Positions 8,438 through 16,488 are shown, counted from the first letter of the stretch. The stretch is DNA of 40,895 nucleotides from Deltaproteobacteria bacterium (GCA_947477565.1 CANJUR010000041.1:1-40895); one strand, 5' to 3'. Numbers and translations are program-made. Notes: generated by a model not told the origin, from the sequence alone.

Positions 8438-10067
8438 GCTTGTCTTCGTAGCGGTCGTTACGCTCTTCGCTCCGGCGGTGAGCGCGGTCCCGCTGCTCAA
8501 CGGGTTCGGTGGTCCCAGTGGATATGGGATATCGACCCACTGCCTCCATCCCAACGACAATGGCTCGTACGCGGGCGTCCAACCCGGAACAGCCGCGACG
8601 CCCACCCCCGTCGATCTGCGGCAGGCATTTCCGAACGGGCTCAACCTCTTCGGCGCGCCGTGGCGGGAGTTTTATCTCAACACCAATGGCAACATCACCT
8701 TCGCGGCCCCGTTGGCGAACCCGAACGCGGTGGCGTTCCCGGTCGAAGGGCAGCCGATGGTCGCACCGTGGTGGGCCGACGTGGACACCCGCGGCGGCGG
8801 TCAGCCTTCGGACAACACCATCTGCTACCACCTCGAGCCCAATCGACTCGTGGTGACCTGGCACAACGTCCAGCGCCACGGCGCGAATGACGGGTTGCGC
8901 AATGACTTCCAGATGATCCTGTCGACGTCGTTCGGCTGCTATACGCCCGACGGACGGGGCGATCCGGACATCGAGTTTCGCTACCGCCGCTGCGAGTGGG
9001 CGGCGGGCGAAGGGGACGACGGACTCCCCGGCACTGCCGCGCAGGTCGGCTTCGATGCGGGCAACCGCCGCAACTACGTCGCGCTCCCGATGTCGCGCTC
9101 CGCGGCCATCGCCGACGTCTGCACGACCTCGAACGTCCCCGGTGGGCCTCCCGGTCTCTTCCGGTTCCAGATCCGCAGCAGCGGGTGGGGACCGGGTTAC
9201 AGCGGCGCAGGGCAGCCGTGCACCGTGCCCGGGCTGCTCGGCGTGTGCGCGATGGGGCGCACCAGCGCCACGGGCATGACCAACACATGCGCTCAGGTCG
9301 AGCGCCCGCGTGCGCCGCGCTGCAACGGATTCGACAACGACTGCGACGGTCGCATCGACGACGACGCCGCGCTCTGCGCGAGCGGCCAGGGGTGCGACCA
9401 GGGGCTGTGCCGCGTGCGATGCGAGGGCGACGCAGAGTGCGCGGTCGGACACACCTGCTCGCCGCGCGGGACGTGCGTCGAGACGACGTGCCTCGAGGTG
9501 AGCTGTCCCACCGGACAGCGGTGTCAGCGGGGCGAGTGCGTCTCGGCGTGCGATGGCGTGACCTGCCCGCGCGGACAGCAGTGTCAGGCGGGGCGCTGCG
9601 TCGATCCGTGCGCGGGCGTCGTCTGCGGTGGCAACGAGGTGTGCGAGGACCACGCAAAGTTATCCACTGCGGGACAGTGCATCACGGGATGCCAGTGCCG
9701 TCCGTGCAACGCGGGGCAGGTGTGCGCGCCGGACGGCCGCTGCATCGACGAGGGCTGCCGCGACGTCACGTGCCCGACGGGCGCGGTGTGCGAGCAGGGG
9801 GCGTGCGTAGACCGCTGCGCCTCGCCGAGCGGCGCGCGGTTGTGCCTCGAAGACGAGGTGTGCCGCGCGGGTCGGTGCAGCGCCGCGCGAGACGCGGACA
9901 GCGGCGCGCACGGCCCAGTGACGATCGAGCCCACGGGCTGCGGGTGTCGCGTCGGGACGACGGGATCGTGGACGATGGAGGGCGCGCTCGCGGCGCTCGC
10001 GTTGCTGCTGCGGAGACGCTGCCGCGTCGGCCCGGTGGACCTGCACGTCCCCGGCGCGGGGGGGTGA
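8421..10067 (+). CDS. Secreted surface protein: nidogen-like, MopE-like, Cys-rich, MYXO-CTERM
   Basis: About 548 residues. A hydrophobic leader (VFVAVVTLFAPAVSA) is followed by a nidogen-type domain (NTNGNITF, MVAPWWADVDTR, VVTWHNVQRHG) to about residue 260. Then comes a MopE-type metal-binding motif 'CNGFDNDCDGRIDDDAALC' near 300, several EGF-like Cys-rich repeats, and a tail with 'TGCGCRVG', a hydrophobic helix and 'LLRRRCR'. This tail fits MYXO-CTERM sorting signals, which are removed when the protein is attached to the cell surface. No ATG gives a proper leader. TTG 8421, inside the end of the DUF962 gene, is the best start, but the n-region lacks positive charges, so the start is unsure. 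Confidence 0.82.
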   Translation: MESGPELVFVAVVTLFAPAVSAVPLLNGFGGPSGYGISTHCLHPNDNGSYAGVQPGTAATPTPVDLRQAFPNGLNLFGAPWREFYLNTNGNITFAAPLANPNAVAFPVEGQPMVAPWWADVDTRGGGQPSDNTICYHLEPNRLVVTWHNVQRHGANDGLRNDFQMILSTSFGCYTPDGRGDPDIEFRYRRCEWAAGEGDDGLPGTAAQVGFDAGNRRNYVALPMSRSAAIADVCTTSNVPGGPPGLFRFQIRSSGWGPGYSGAGQPCTVPGLLGVCAMGRTSATGMTNTCAQVERPRAPRCNGFDNDCDGRIDDDAALCASGQGCDQGLCRVRCEGDAECAVGHTCSPRGTCVETTCLEVSCPTGQRCQRGECVSACDGVTCPRGQQCQAGRCVDPCAGVVCGGNEVCEDHAKLSTAGQCITGCQCRPCNAGQVCAPDGRCIDEGCRDVTCPTGAVCEQGACVDRCASPSGARLCLEDEVCRAGRCSAARDADSGAHGPVTIEPTGCGCRVGTTGSWTMEGALAALALLLRRRCRVGPVDLHVPGAGG

Positions 10068-10284
10068 CGGTGCGGTCGAATCGCTCGACGCTGACCGTCG
10101 CGAGGAGCACGCCTTTACACCGCTCGAGGTCCGCACAGGTAAGCGTGGCGCGGCAGGGCGCGCGGTGCGGGTCGCAGCCATGGGCGCTGGCGGTATCGGC
10201 CGTCGAGGCGTCGGCCCGAAGCTCCGTGACGGACGATCCGCACGCGGTGAGGGAGAGGAGGAAAATGGAAAGAAAGGTTCGCAT
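9766..10284 (-). CDS. Small lipoprotein, probably damaged at its 3' end
   Basis: The 5' part looks real. ATG at 10284 has an AGGAG site 8 bases upstream and encodes a classic lipoprotein leader (MRTFLSIFLLSLTACGSS) followed by a Cys-containing stretch (CDPHRAPCRATLTCADLERC). After about residue 70 the frame runs for 300 bases antisense to the MYXO-CTERM gene and becomes Arg/Pro-rich, which is not believable as coding. I think the native end was lost by a deletion or frameshift near 10070. Confidence 0.4.
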   Translation of the reverse strand: MRTFLSIFLLSLTACGSSVTELRADASTADTASAHGCDPHRAPCRATLTCADLERCKGVLLATVSVERFDRTVTPPRRGRAGPPGRRGSVSAAATRAPRARPPSSTIPSSRRDTRSPWARSSLGRARRCPRLARRCTDPRGTPRLRGTTARRSARRSGLRTPPARTPRPSGT

Positions 10285-10386
10285 CCACGGGGCTCCTGCA
10301 TGGCGTCTGCGCTCGCGGTGTGCCCGCGATGCGCCATCGCGGCAGCGGACAGGTGAGGGAGCCGCGACGGCCCGTTTCCCGCTCCT

Positions 10387-10404
10387 TGTTACGGCGCCGT
10401 AACA
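10387..10404. promoter_or_regulatory. 18-bp perfect palindrome
   Basis: TGTTACGGCGCCGTAACA is a perfect inverted repeat with no spacer, set beside an unusually AT-rich patch (10405-10440) in this GC-rich DNA. It lies about 100 bases upstream of the minus-strand lipoprotein start, where an operator for a dimeric regulator could sit. It is not followed by a T-run in the direction of any gene that ends nearby. Confidence 0.4.
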
Positions 10405-10517
10405 CCTTCGGTTTTAACTGTTTTAGTCGCGAATCTCATCGAGCTCCGCCAACCATCGCCCCTCGGTCCTCGGAGCCGTCGCAGGTTCACCGCCGGTCCC
10501 GACGAGGAGGTCAACCC

Positions 10518-10990
10518 TCAACTCTTCACCCCGAAGGGCCCCAGGAGCCGGATGACCTGCTTCCCATGGAGGACGAGTTCGCGGTCAAGAGCGCCATGTA
10601 CGCGAACGCCGGTGCCAGTGCCCCGCCCCACGGCTGCACGCAGCAGCTTGTGTCGACCGAGACCCCGTACAGGGGCAAGGCTTCGACTGGTGCAGGCAGT
10701 ACCCCATCGCATTGAGCCCGTCGTAGCCCGACGAGAGCACGAAGTCGCCGCCGCCGTAGCGCGAGGTGACGGTGTTGCCTGACTCGTCGGGGCTGCTCAT
10801 CCTGGTCGACACCAATGGGGTGCGGCGTTCGACTGGATCGCAGGCCATCTCCGCCCGGTGATCCAGAACGCCCGGCCGGCTTCGGGCGCCATCCAGAGGG
10901 GCACAGAGTGCTTGATGAGCAGTTTCGCGCGCCGACCCTTCGGAGACGGATGGTGTGCGCGGGCATGATCGGCAAGAACTCGGGAGAGGG
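10518..10990 (-). pseudogene. Frameshifted relic of an unidentified gene
   Basis: No single frame is coding, but read on the minus strand four successive segments join into a protein-like sequence: 'KLLIKHSVPLWMAPEAG', then 'PLVSTRMSSPDESGNTVTSR' and 'YGGGDFVLSSGYDGLNAMGY', then 'VDTSCCVQPWGGALAPAF', then 'LDRELVLHGKQVIRLLG', closing with GVKS and a stop at 10518. Frame changes fall near 10855, 10663 and 10588. I do not recognise the family. It may be a decayed gene or a gene broken by sequencing errors. It ends up back to back with vgrG. Confidence 0.5.
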
Positions 10991-11099
10991 CTTCTAGCAA
11001 GTGGCCCGACGAGAAGAGGTAGCGGCCCCGTGGGACCATCCATCGGGGCGCGCTTCGCGGCTTGACCCCGAGGCGCGCCTCGATGAAACAATTGGGGCC

Positions 11100-13910
11100 A
11101 TGCCGATGGCGGAGGCTGAGTTCTTCTTCGAGTGCGCCGGCGCGCCGAGCGCCGCGTGGCAGGTCACGCGATTTCACCTCCGCGAGGCGCTCTCCGAGCC
11201 CTTCGAGCTTGAGCTCGACCTCGTCGAAGACTGGGCGTCGGAGCTGCGCTCGTTGGTGGGCGCCGCGGCGGTCGTCGCCATCGCGCGCCCGCCCCTCGTG
11301 CGCTTCGTGCGAGGCGTCGTGCGCTCGGCGGAGATCATCGGCACGTTCCGCTCGCGCAGGCACGTGCGCGTCCGCGTGGTGCCGTCGCTGTGGCTTCTCT
11401 CGCAGCGCCGCGACGTGCGGATGTTTCAAGACCTCAGTGCGCTCGACGTGGTGCGCGAGGTGCTGCGCGACGCGGGCCTCTACCAGGCCGAGGGCGCCCT
11501 CGACGACCGCGCGCTCCGAGCGTCAGACTACGCCGTGCGGGAGTACTGCGCGCAGTACAACGAGAGCGACCTCGACTTCGTGACGCGCCTCCTCGCCGAC
11601 GAGGGAATCACCTATTTTGTAAGCGCCGACGGCCAGGCCGAGCGCCTCGTGCTGGTCGAAGACGGGCCCGCCGACGCCTTTCCCGAAGAGGTCCCCTCGC
11701 TGGGGCCGCTGCGCGTGATGGGCGAGGGCGGCGCCACCGCCGATATCGAGACCGTGCGGGTGTTTCGCCGCGACGTCGAGCTCCAGCCGACGGGTGTCGC
11801 GCTGCGCGAGTGGGACTTCACCCGCCCCTTCGACACGCAGGCCGCCTCGCCCGGCCGCGAGGCCTCGATGACGCGCGAGGTGCCGGGCGCCGCGAACCCG
11901 CGACAGGTGTACGAGTACCCCGCGCGCGCAGTTCTCCACGGCTACGAGGCGGGGGCGAACTTCTACGCGAGCGACGACCTCACGCGCCGTGCCCACGTGC
12001 GCCACGCGGAGCACAACGGCGCCGCCGAGCACTGCAGCGGCACCAGCGTGGTCACGGGTTTCGCGCCCGGCCGACGGATGCACCTCCGCGACGAAGACGG
12101 CGGCGACCTCGGGGCCTACACGCTCACCGTGGTAGAGCATCGGGGGCGCATCGACGAGGGCGGCCACGACCTTCGCGACGACGACATCGCGCGGTACAGC
12201 AACGAGTTCCGGGGCGTGCTCGCGCCGGCCATCTTTCGACCGCGCCGCGTCACCCCGCGCCCCATCGTGCACGGCCCGCAGACCGCCGTGGTGCTCGCCC
12301 GCCGCGGGTCGACCGAGGAGATCGACATCGACGCCCACGGCCGCGTGCTCGTGCGCTTTCACTGGGAGCGCCCCGAGCGGCGCGTCGCCTCGCAGCGCGA
12401 GAAGAGCAGCTCGTGCCGCGTGCGGGTGGCGCAGCCCTGGGCGGGCGCCGGGTGGGGCGTGGTGTTCAACCCCCGCGTCGGGATGGAGGTCGTGGTGCAG
12501 TTCCTCGACGGCGACCCCGACCGGCCGCTCGTCACGGGGGCGGTATACAACCTTCACAACCCGCCGCCGCCGCAGGGCGAGGCGGTCGAGCGCCGCACGC
12601 GCAGCACCATTCGCACGAGCAGCTCGCCCGGCGGCCACGGCTTCAACGAGCTGTCGTTCGAAGACCTCGCCCACGCCGAGGAGGTGTTTCTCCGCGCCCA
12701 GCGCGACCTGCGCGAACTCGTGCTGCGCCACCACACCACCACCGTGCACGGGAGCCAGAGCGTCACCGTCGACGGCGACCAGACCGTGCACGTGCGCGGG
12801 GTGCAGAGCGTCACCGTCGACGGCCGCGACGGCGAGCCCGGCAAGCACGCTACGCTCAGCGTGACGGGCGACCTCACCGTGTCGACCACCCACGAGGTGA
12901 TGGTGAAGGCCCCCGCGAAGATCACCCTCGACTGCGCGGGCGCCACCGCGACGCTCACCCCGGGGAAGATCTCCCTCTCGACAGGCACCGGGGCCACGAT
13001 ACTGCTCGAGAACGACGAGATCTCGTTCATCGCCGCGAAGGTGAACAGCTACTCGACGGAGTCGAGCACCTACGCCACCACCGTGGTGATCAACGGCTCG
13101 GAAGCGGCGACACTCTGCTCCGGCGGCACCACCACCGTGAGCGGCACGCCGGTGCAACTCAACGGCCCGGGGCCCTTCGCGAGCCGCGTGCTCGAACTCG
13201 CGCCCGCCACCATCACCACGGGCGCCGCGCTGGTGCTCGTGGGCGGGCCGTCGTTTCCGCTGGCCGTCACGCGCAACCCCGACGGCAGCCTCTCGGTGGG
13301 CGACAACCTCAAGATTCAGCCCGGGAGCGACCCCAACTTTCAGAACATGGTGCTCCGCGACCTGGGCATCATGGCCTCGACGCCCGCGGGCCTCGCGCGG
13401 CTCAACAACATTCAGAACAACCCCAACGGGCACGACGTCACCATCCGCGAGTACAACGCCGCCGACGCGGCGCTCTACGACTGGAACAACTCCATCGCGA
13501 CGCCGACGGGCACGTGGCAGAACTCCGCGCTCCAGCGCGACGCGGCGGGCAACCCGGTGGCCAACGCGGGCTCGCCCACGGAGATCGCCTACAACCCCAA
13601 CATCGTGCTGGGGCCCAGCGGCGCCCCGGAGCCCGCCGACGCGACGCTCTTCCACGAGATGGGTCACGCCGAGCACAACGCGTACGGCATAAACCGCGGG
13701 AGCGAGGCCATGGGCGGCGGCTGGGAGAACCGCGAGGAGTGGCAGAACATCGACGGCGGCGTAAACCGCCCTGGCGGGTCGAACGACATCCCCGGCACAC
13801 CGCCCTCGCCCTCCGAGAACGACTACCTCGGCGACCGCAATTACCCCTACCGCCGCACCGACCACGGCAGCGGCTACGCCAACCCCGACGGCTCGCCGAT
13901 CACCCCATAA
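11100..13910 (+). CDS. vgrG: VgrG spike with C-terminal M91/NleD-like metalloprotease domain
   Basis: 936 residues from ATG 11100; an in-frame GTG at 11001 gives an unlikely extension. The first 560 or so residues are the VgrG core: a gp27-like part (VSADGQAERLVLVEDG), 'GRVLVRFHWERPE', the OB-fold signature 'RVAQPWAGAGWGVVFNPRVG' and 'LDGDPDRPLVTGAVYN'. A gp5-like beta-helix with VTVDGD/VTVDGR repeats follows (about 560-740). The last 190 residues form a separate domain: 'LRDLGIMASTPAGLARLNNI', then 'LFHEMGHAEHN' with the zinc motif HEMGH at 852-856, and 'SENDYLGDRNYPYRR'. These match the M91 family of NleD. NleD cleaves host MAP kinases, so this is probably a type VI secretion effector. No other T6SS structural gene is in the window. 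Confidence 0.93.
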   Translation: MPMAEAEFFFECAGAPSAAWQVTRFHLREALSEPFELELDLVEDWASELRSLVGAAAVVAIARPPLVRFVRGVVRSAEIIGTFRSRRHVRVRVVPSLWLLSQRRDVRMFQDLSALDVVREVLRDAGLYQAEGALDDRALRASDYAVREYCAQYNESDLDFVTRLLADEGITYFVSADGQAERLVLVEDGPADAFPEEVPSLGPLRVMGEGGATADIETVRVFRRDVELQPTGVALREWDFTRPFDTQAASPGREASMTREVPGAANPRQVYEYPARAVLHGYEAGANFYASDDLTRRAHVRHAEHNGAAEHCSGTSVVTGFAPGRRMHLRDEDGGDLGAYTLTVVEHRGRIDEGGHDLRDDDIARYSNEFRGVLAPAIFRPRRVTPRPIVHGPQTAVVLARRGSTEEIDIDAHGRVLVRFHWERPERRVASQREKSSSCRVRVAQPWAGAGWGVVFNPRVGMEVVVQFLDGDPDRPLVTGAVYNLHNPPPPQGEAVERRTRSTIRTSSSPGGHGFNELSFEDLAHAEEVFLRAQRDLRELVLRHHTTTVHGSQSVTVDGDQTVHVRGVQSVTVDGRDGEPGKHATLSVTGDLTVSTTHEVMVKAPAKITLDCAGATATLTPGKISLSTGTGATILLENDEISFIAAKVNSYSTESSTYATTVVINGSEAATLCSGGTTTVSGTPVQLNGPGPFASRVLELAPATITTGAALVLVGGPSFPLAVTRNPDGSLSVGDNLKIQPGSDPNFQNMVLRDLGIMASTPAGLARLNNIQNNPNGHDVTIREYNAADAALYDWNNSIATPTGTWQNSALQRDAAGNPVANAGSPTEIAYNPNIVLGPSGAPEPADATLFHEMGHAEHNAYGINRGSEAMGGGWENREEWQNIDGGVNRPGGSNDIPGTPPSPSENDYLGDRNYPYRRTDHGSGYANPDGSPITP

Positions 13911-13934
13911 ACGCCCACCACGGCAACGAAAACG

Positions 13935-14531
13935 ATGCACGCAAGCACCATGGAAGAGCACCCCACCTTCACGCTCCGCTGGTCCATCGAGGTCGACGGG
14001 GCTGCACCCCACGCCACGCTGCGATACGAGCTCACCGCCCGCGAGGAGCTGTACCTCTCCGACCGGCTCTGGGACCTCGACCGCACCGGGCGCCGCATCG
14101 CCGACCCCTACGGCGTGTACCGCTTCGTGCACGGGCGCACGCTGCGCCTCGTGTTCGCGCAGGCCCCCATGCCGCCGCGCATCTCGCTGCGCCAGGTGTA
14201 CGCGCCCTTCTCGTCGCGCGTGCGCGCCGGGGAGACGCACCGCCGCTCCGTTCCCCTCGCGCTCCCCGTGGAGGAATATTCGAGCCTCGCCCGCGACGTG
14301 GGCTCCCCCTCGGAGCTCGACCACGTCGACCGCGTGACCCTGGTGTTCGAACACCGCGCGCGCTCCGAGATGCCCGCCGACCCGCTCCCTCCCGCGCGCG
14401 AAGACGGCGACGCCGTGGGCTTCATCGTCCACGACATGCACCGCCTCGTGTCGTCGGTGGAGGTGCAATCCCTGCCCGTGCGCCGTCGCACGGGGTACAT
14501 CACCCGCATCGCGCTCCCCGGCGACGCGTGA
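13935..14531 (+). CDS. Unknown protein next to the VgrG effector (possible partner or immunity)
   Basis: 198 residues, family not recognised. It has no signal peptide or membrane segment. It is strand-rich (TFTLRWSIEVDG, ATLRYELTA, LRLVFAQAP, RVTLVFEHRA), suggesting a beta-sandwich. ATG 13935 and ATG 13950 are both possible starts. It begins 24 bases after vgrG and its stop overlaps the next gene's start (GTGA). Genes in this position usually encode an adaptor, chaperone or immunity protein for the VgrG-linked toxin. Which it is here cannot be read from the sequence. Confidence 0.75.
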   Translation: MHASTMEEHPTFTLRWSIEVDGAAPHATLRYELTAREELYLSDRLWDLDRTGRRIADPYGVYRFVHGRTLRLVFAQAPMPPRISLRQVYAPFSSRVRAGETHRRSVPLALPVEEYSSLARDVGSPSELDHVDRVTLVFEHRARSEMPADPLPPAREDGDAVGFIVHDMHRLVSSVEVQSLPVRRRTGYITRIALPGDA

Positions 14532-14944
14532 GACGCGCGATCCTCGCGGCGGCGCTCGCGGCGGCGTGCAACCGCGTACCCGCTCCCCTGGCGCAGCCCC
14601 TCGCATCGGCCGCGAGCGCCCCGTCGCCCACGACCCCGCCGAGCGCCCGCTGCGACGACATGAGCGCCGCGCAGTGCCTCGACGCGCCGCGCTGCGTGCT
14701 CGCCCTCCGCGGCGCGCCGGAGCCGCCGACGTACGTGTGCCGCGACGCGGAGGGGCCCTGCGAGGGCGGCGTGGCGCAGTTCGACGTGCGATTCCCCAGC
14801 GACTGTGCGGCGCGCGCGGGGTGCCGCTTCGAGGCGGCCCATTGCTTCTGCCCCTCCGCGCAGACGCGCGTGCCGAGCCTGCGGCGCCCCATCAATTGCA
14901 TGTGCGGCGGCGGGCCGCCCCCGCGGTGCGTCAGCGCCCGGTAG
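14528..14944 (+). CDS. Cys-rich lipoprotein coupled to the effector genes
   Basis: 138 residues from GTG 14528. The leader 'MRRAILAAALAAACN' is a lipoprotein signal (cleavage before Cys14). A Pro/Ala/Ser linker is followed by a compact domain with a dozen cysteines (CDDMSAAQCLDAPRC, CRFEAAHCFC, CMCGGGPPPRC), surely disulfide-bonded outside the cytoplasm. The start overlaps the stop of the preceding gene, so translation is coupled to the VgrG unit. A periplasmic lipoprotein here could be an immunity factor, but anti-eukaryotic M91 toxins need none, so I keep the function open. Confidence 0.75.
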   Translation: MRRAILAAALAAACNRVPAPLAQPLASAASAPSPTTPPSARCDDMSAAQCLDAPRCVLALRGAPEPPTYVCRDAEGPCEGGVAQFDVRFPSDCAARAGCRFEAAHCFCPSAQTRVPSLRRPINCMCGGGPPPRCVSAR

Positions 14945-15345
14945 CCGACGCCCGCGCAGCCTGACCTGGTGACCGGCGGCGTACCGCTCGGGCGCATGGC
15001 TGCCTTTGTGCGCACGCTGCACCCCTCGGTGATGGGCCGTCCGTTCTTGTGGAAGCTGCTCTCGTAGGCCGTGTTCCTCCAGAGCCTGGTGGCCCAGATC
15101 TTCGCCAGCGCAGAGGTTCTACGGCAGAGGCTCGAGCCCGGTGCGCGCCGCGGTGAACCGGCTCAACGCCTACGTGGGCAACGACTCGGGAGACCGCATC
15201 TTGAAGGGGCAGATCCAACGCGGGGACACGCAGACCATCCACGGCGTCACCGGGTTCTCCGACCTGTGCGGCTTCACCACGCTGTCCGGCGAGCGCAGCC
15301 TCAGGGACATCATCGGCATCATGGAAGAGCTAGCTGGCCCAGCCA
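14945..15345 (+). pseudogene. Broken class III adenylate/guanylate cyclase gene
   Basis: Two pieces in different frames match the start of cyclases with an N-terminal regulatory region. First 'GGVPLGRMAAFVRTLHPSVM' ending in a TAG at 15065, then from 15141 'YVGNDSGDRILKGQIQRGDT' followed by 'GFSDLCGFTTLSGERSLRDI'. Intact family members read WFSDLRGFT at this point, where the Asp binds a catalytic metal. The rest of the catalytic domain is missing. This is a decayed fragment with a stop, a frameshift and a 3' truncation. Confidence 0.75.
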
Positions 15346-15348
15346 GCT
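15332..15348. other. Perfect hairpin between cyclase relic and TM2-like gene
   Basis: AGCTGGC-CCA-GCCAGCT forms a 7-bp perfect stem with a 3-nt loop exactly at the point where similarity to cyclases stops. It could be a terminator without a T-run or the scar of the event that truncated the cyclase. Confidence 0.35.
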
Positions 15349-15382
15349 CAACCGAACTATCGTGCGGCGGAAAGGTCCAACC

Positions 15383-15643
15383 ATGCCCAAGAACCCTGTC
15401 GTCGCCGCCGTCCTCAACTTCTTCTTTTTCGGCGGAGGTACGCTGTATGTCGGCAAGCGCAAGCTCGTCGGCGCCCTGATCACTGTTGGCGGCACCATCG
15501 CCCAGGGGGCCGAGATCTACACGTCCCCGCCGATGAAAAACCTGATCCCCACGGTGTGGCCATTCCTGATCGGCGGGCTGGTCATCCTAAAGATCGGGCT
15601 CGCGATCGACGGCTACAACGAAGCGAAGGCCGCGAACGGCTGA
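15383..15643 (+). CDS. Small TM2-like membrane protein
   Basis: 86 residues from ATG 15383, with an 'AAAGG' ribosome-binding site about 8 bases upstream. Pattern: 'KNPVVAAVLNFFFFGGGTLY' then 'VGKRKLVGALITVGG' then 'IPTVWPFLIGGLVILKIGLA' and 'IDGYNEAKAANG'. Two transmembrane helices with a basic turn and a second-helix start at W-P-F fit TM2-domain proteins, which are small inner-membrane proteins of mostly unknown role. Confidence 0.8.
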   Translation: MPKNPVVAAVLNFFFFGGGTLYVGKRKLVGALITVGGTIAQGAEIYTSPPMKNLIPTVWPFLIGGLVILKIGLAIDGYNEAKAANG

Positions 15644-15969
15644 CGTGCTCTGGCCCGCGGACCTCGCCGTGGGCTCGTGCTTCCTCGGCTCGTAAACACG
15701 AAGCCGACATTGTCGGACGCCGCCTCGTTCGTCCTGCCCTTCGCAAGCCACTGAACCTCTTCAATCATCGCGCCGCGTAGGTCGGCGTGCGGACGCCGGC
15801 CGCGCTCCATGATGTCGCCGGGCCAGGCGTTGCCATGGAGTTCAAGGCGACGTCGGAAGACGTGGCCCGCACCTGTCACCCGCATCCGACCCGCTCTGAA
15901 GCCCTTCGCCAGGCGGCAATGGGGGTCGAGGGCTGGACCATGCAGGCCCAGCGGGGTCATGGTCGGAAC
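15644..15969. other. Intergenic stretch with a possible minus-strand gene fragment
   Basis: No intact gene. On the minus strand between about 15850 and 15685 one frame reads 'LELHGNAWPGDIMERG', 'HADLRGAMIEEVQWLAKG' and 'RTNEAASDNVGFVF', which has a natural amino-acid composition and a clean end. I cannot name a family. It may be a remnant of a gene interrupted by the neighbouring rearrangements. Confidence 0.3.
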
Positions 15970-16425
15970 ATGAGCGATCTGGCCACGCTGAACCATTCCA
16001 CCGAGGTCCCAACGATCCGGGTCATCGCCATGCCGGCTGACGCCAACCCGGCGGGCGACATCTTCGGCGGCTGGCTGATGGGCCAGATGGACCTCGCCGC
16101 CAGCACCATCGCCACTCGCCGCGCGCATGGCCGCACCGCCACCGTGGCTGTTGACGGCATGAGTTTCCTGGCACCGGTCGCGGTGGGCGACGAGGTCAGC
16201 CTCTACGCCGTGCTGACCGGCGAGGGCCGCTCCTCGATGAAGATCAGGGTCGAGGCATGGCGCCGCCCCCGGGCAGCCGAGGAAACCGAGAAGGTCACGG
16301 AGGCGGTATTTACCTTCGTAGCGATCGGCGAGGACCGAAAAGCGCGGGCGCTGCCGCCGTCCCAGGCTCGCGGAGGGGCCGACGCACAGTCCCTCGGCAA
16401 CCGATCTGCATCGACTACGGTGTAG
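15970..16425 (+). CDS. YciA-type acyl-CoA thioesterase
   Basis: 151 residues from ATG 15970. The hotdog-fold signature 'MPADANPAGDIFGGWLMGQM' followed by 'TVAVDGMSFLAPVAVGDEVS' and 'EAVFTFVAIGEDRKARALP' is that of YciA/BACH acyl-CoA thioesterases, which hydrolyse a range of acyl-CoAs in the cytoplasm. The usual length is about 130; the extra C-terminal tail after residue 130 is low-complexity and may result from loss of the native stop. The N-terminal wording is closer to alphaproteobacterial proteins than I expect for a myxobacterium, and the gene lies among relics, so transfer is plausible. Confidence 0.88.
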   Translation: MSDLATLNHSTEVPTIRVIAMPADANPAGDIFGGWLMGQMDLAASTIATRRAHGRTATVAVDGMSFLAPVAVGDEVSLYAVLTGEGRSSMKIRVEAWRRPRAAEETEKVTEAVFTFVAIGEDRKARALPPSQARGGADAQSLGNRSASTTV

Positions 16426-16444
16426 CGTTGAGTCGTCGCTCAGC

Positions 16445-16488
16445 ACTACTCACGAGTACCTGCAGAACTACTCACAAGTACCTGCAGA
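16445..16488. repeat. 22-bp tandem repeat, two copies
   Basis: Two adjacent 22-base units (16445-16466 and 16467-16488) begin ACTACTCAC and end GTACCTGCAGA. They differ at one base. The remaining bases to the next gene hold nothing I can identify. Confidence 0.8.

Noticed and set aside
11390..14527. Very long plus-strand frame overlapping vgrG
   Set aside because: Arg/Pro/Ala-rich shadow frame; only its last part, from GTG 14528, is a real gene.
11523..14606. Open frame of over 1000 codons opposite vgrG
   Set aside because: Repeated His/Val/Arg/Gly composition without any domain; it mirrors the codon bias of vgrG.
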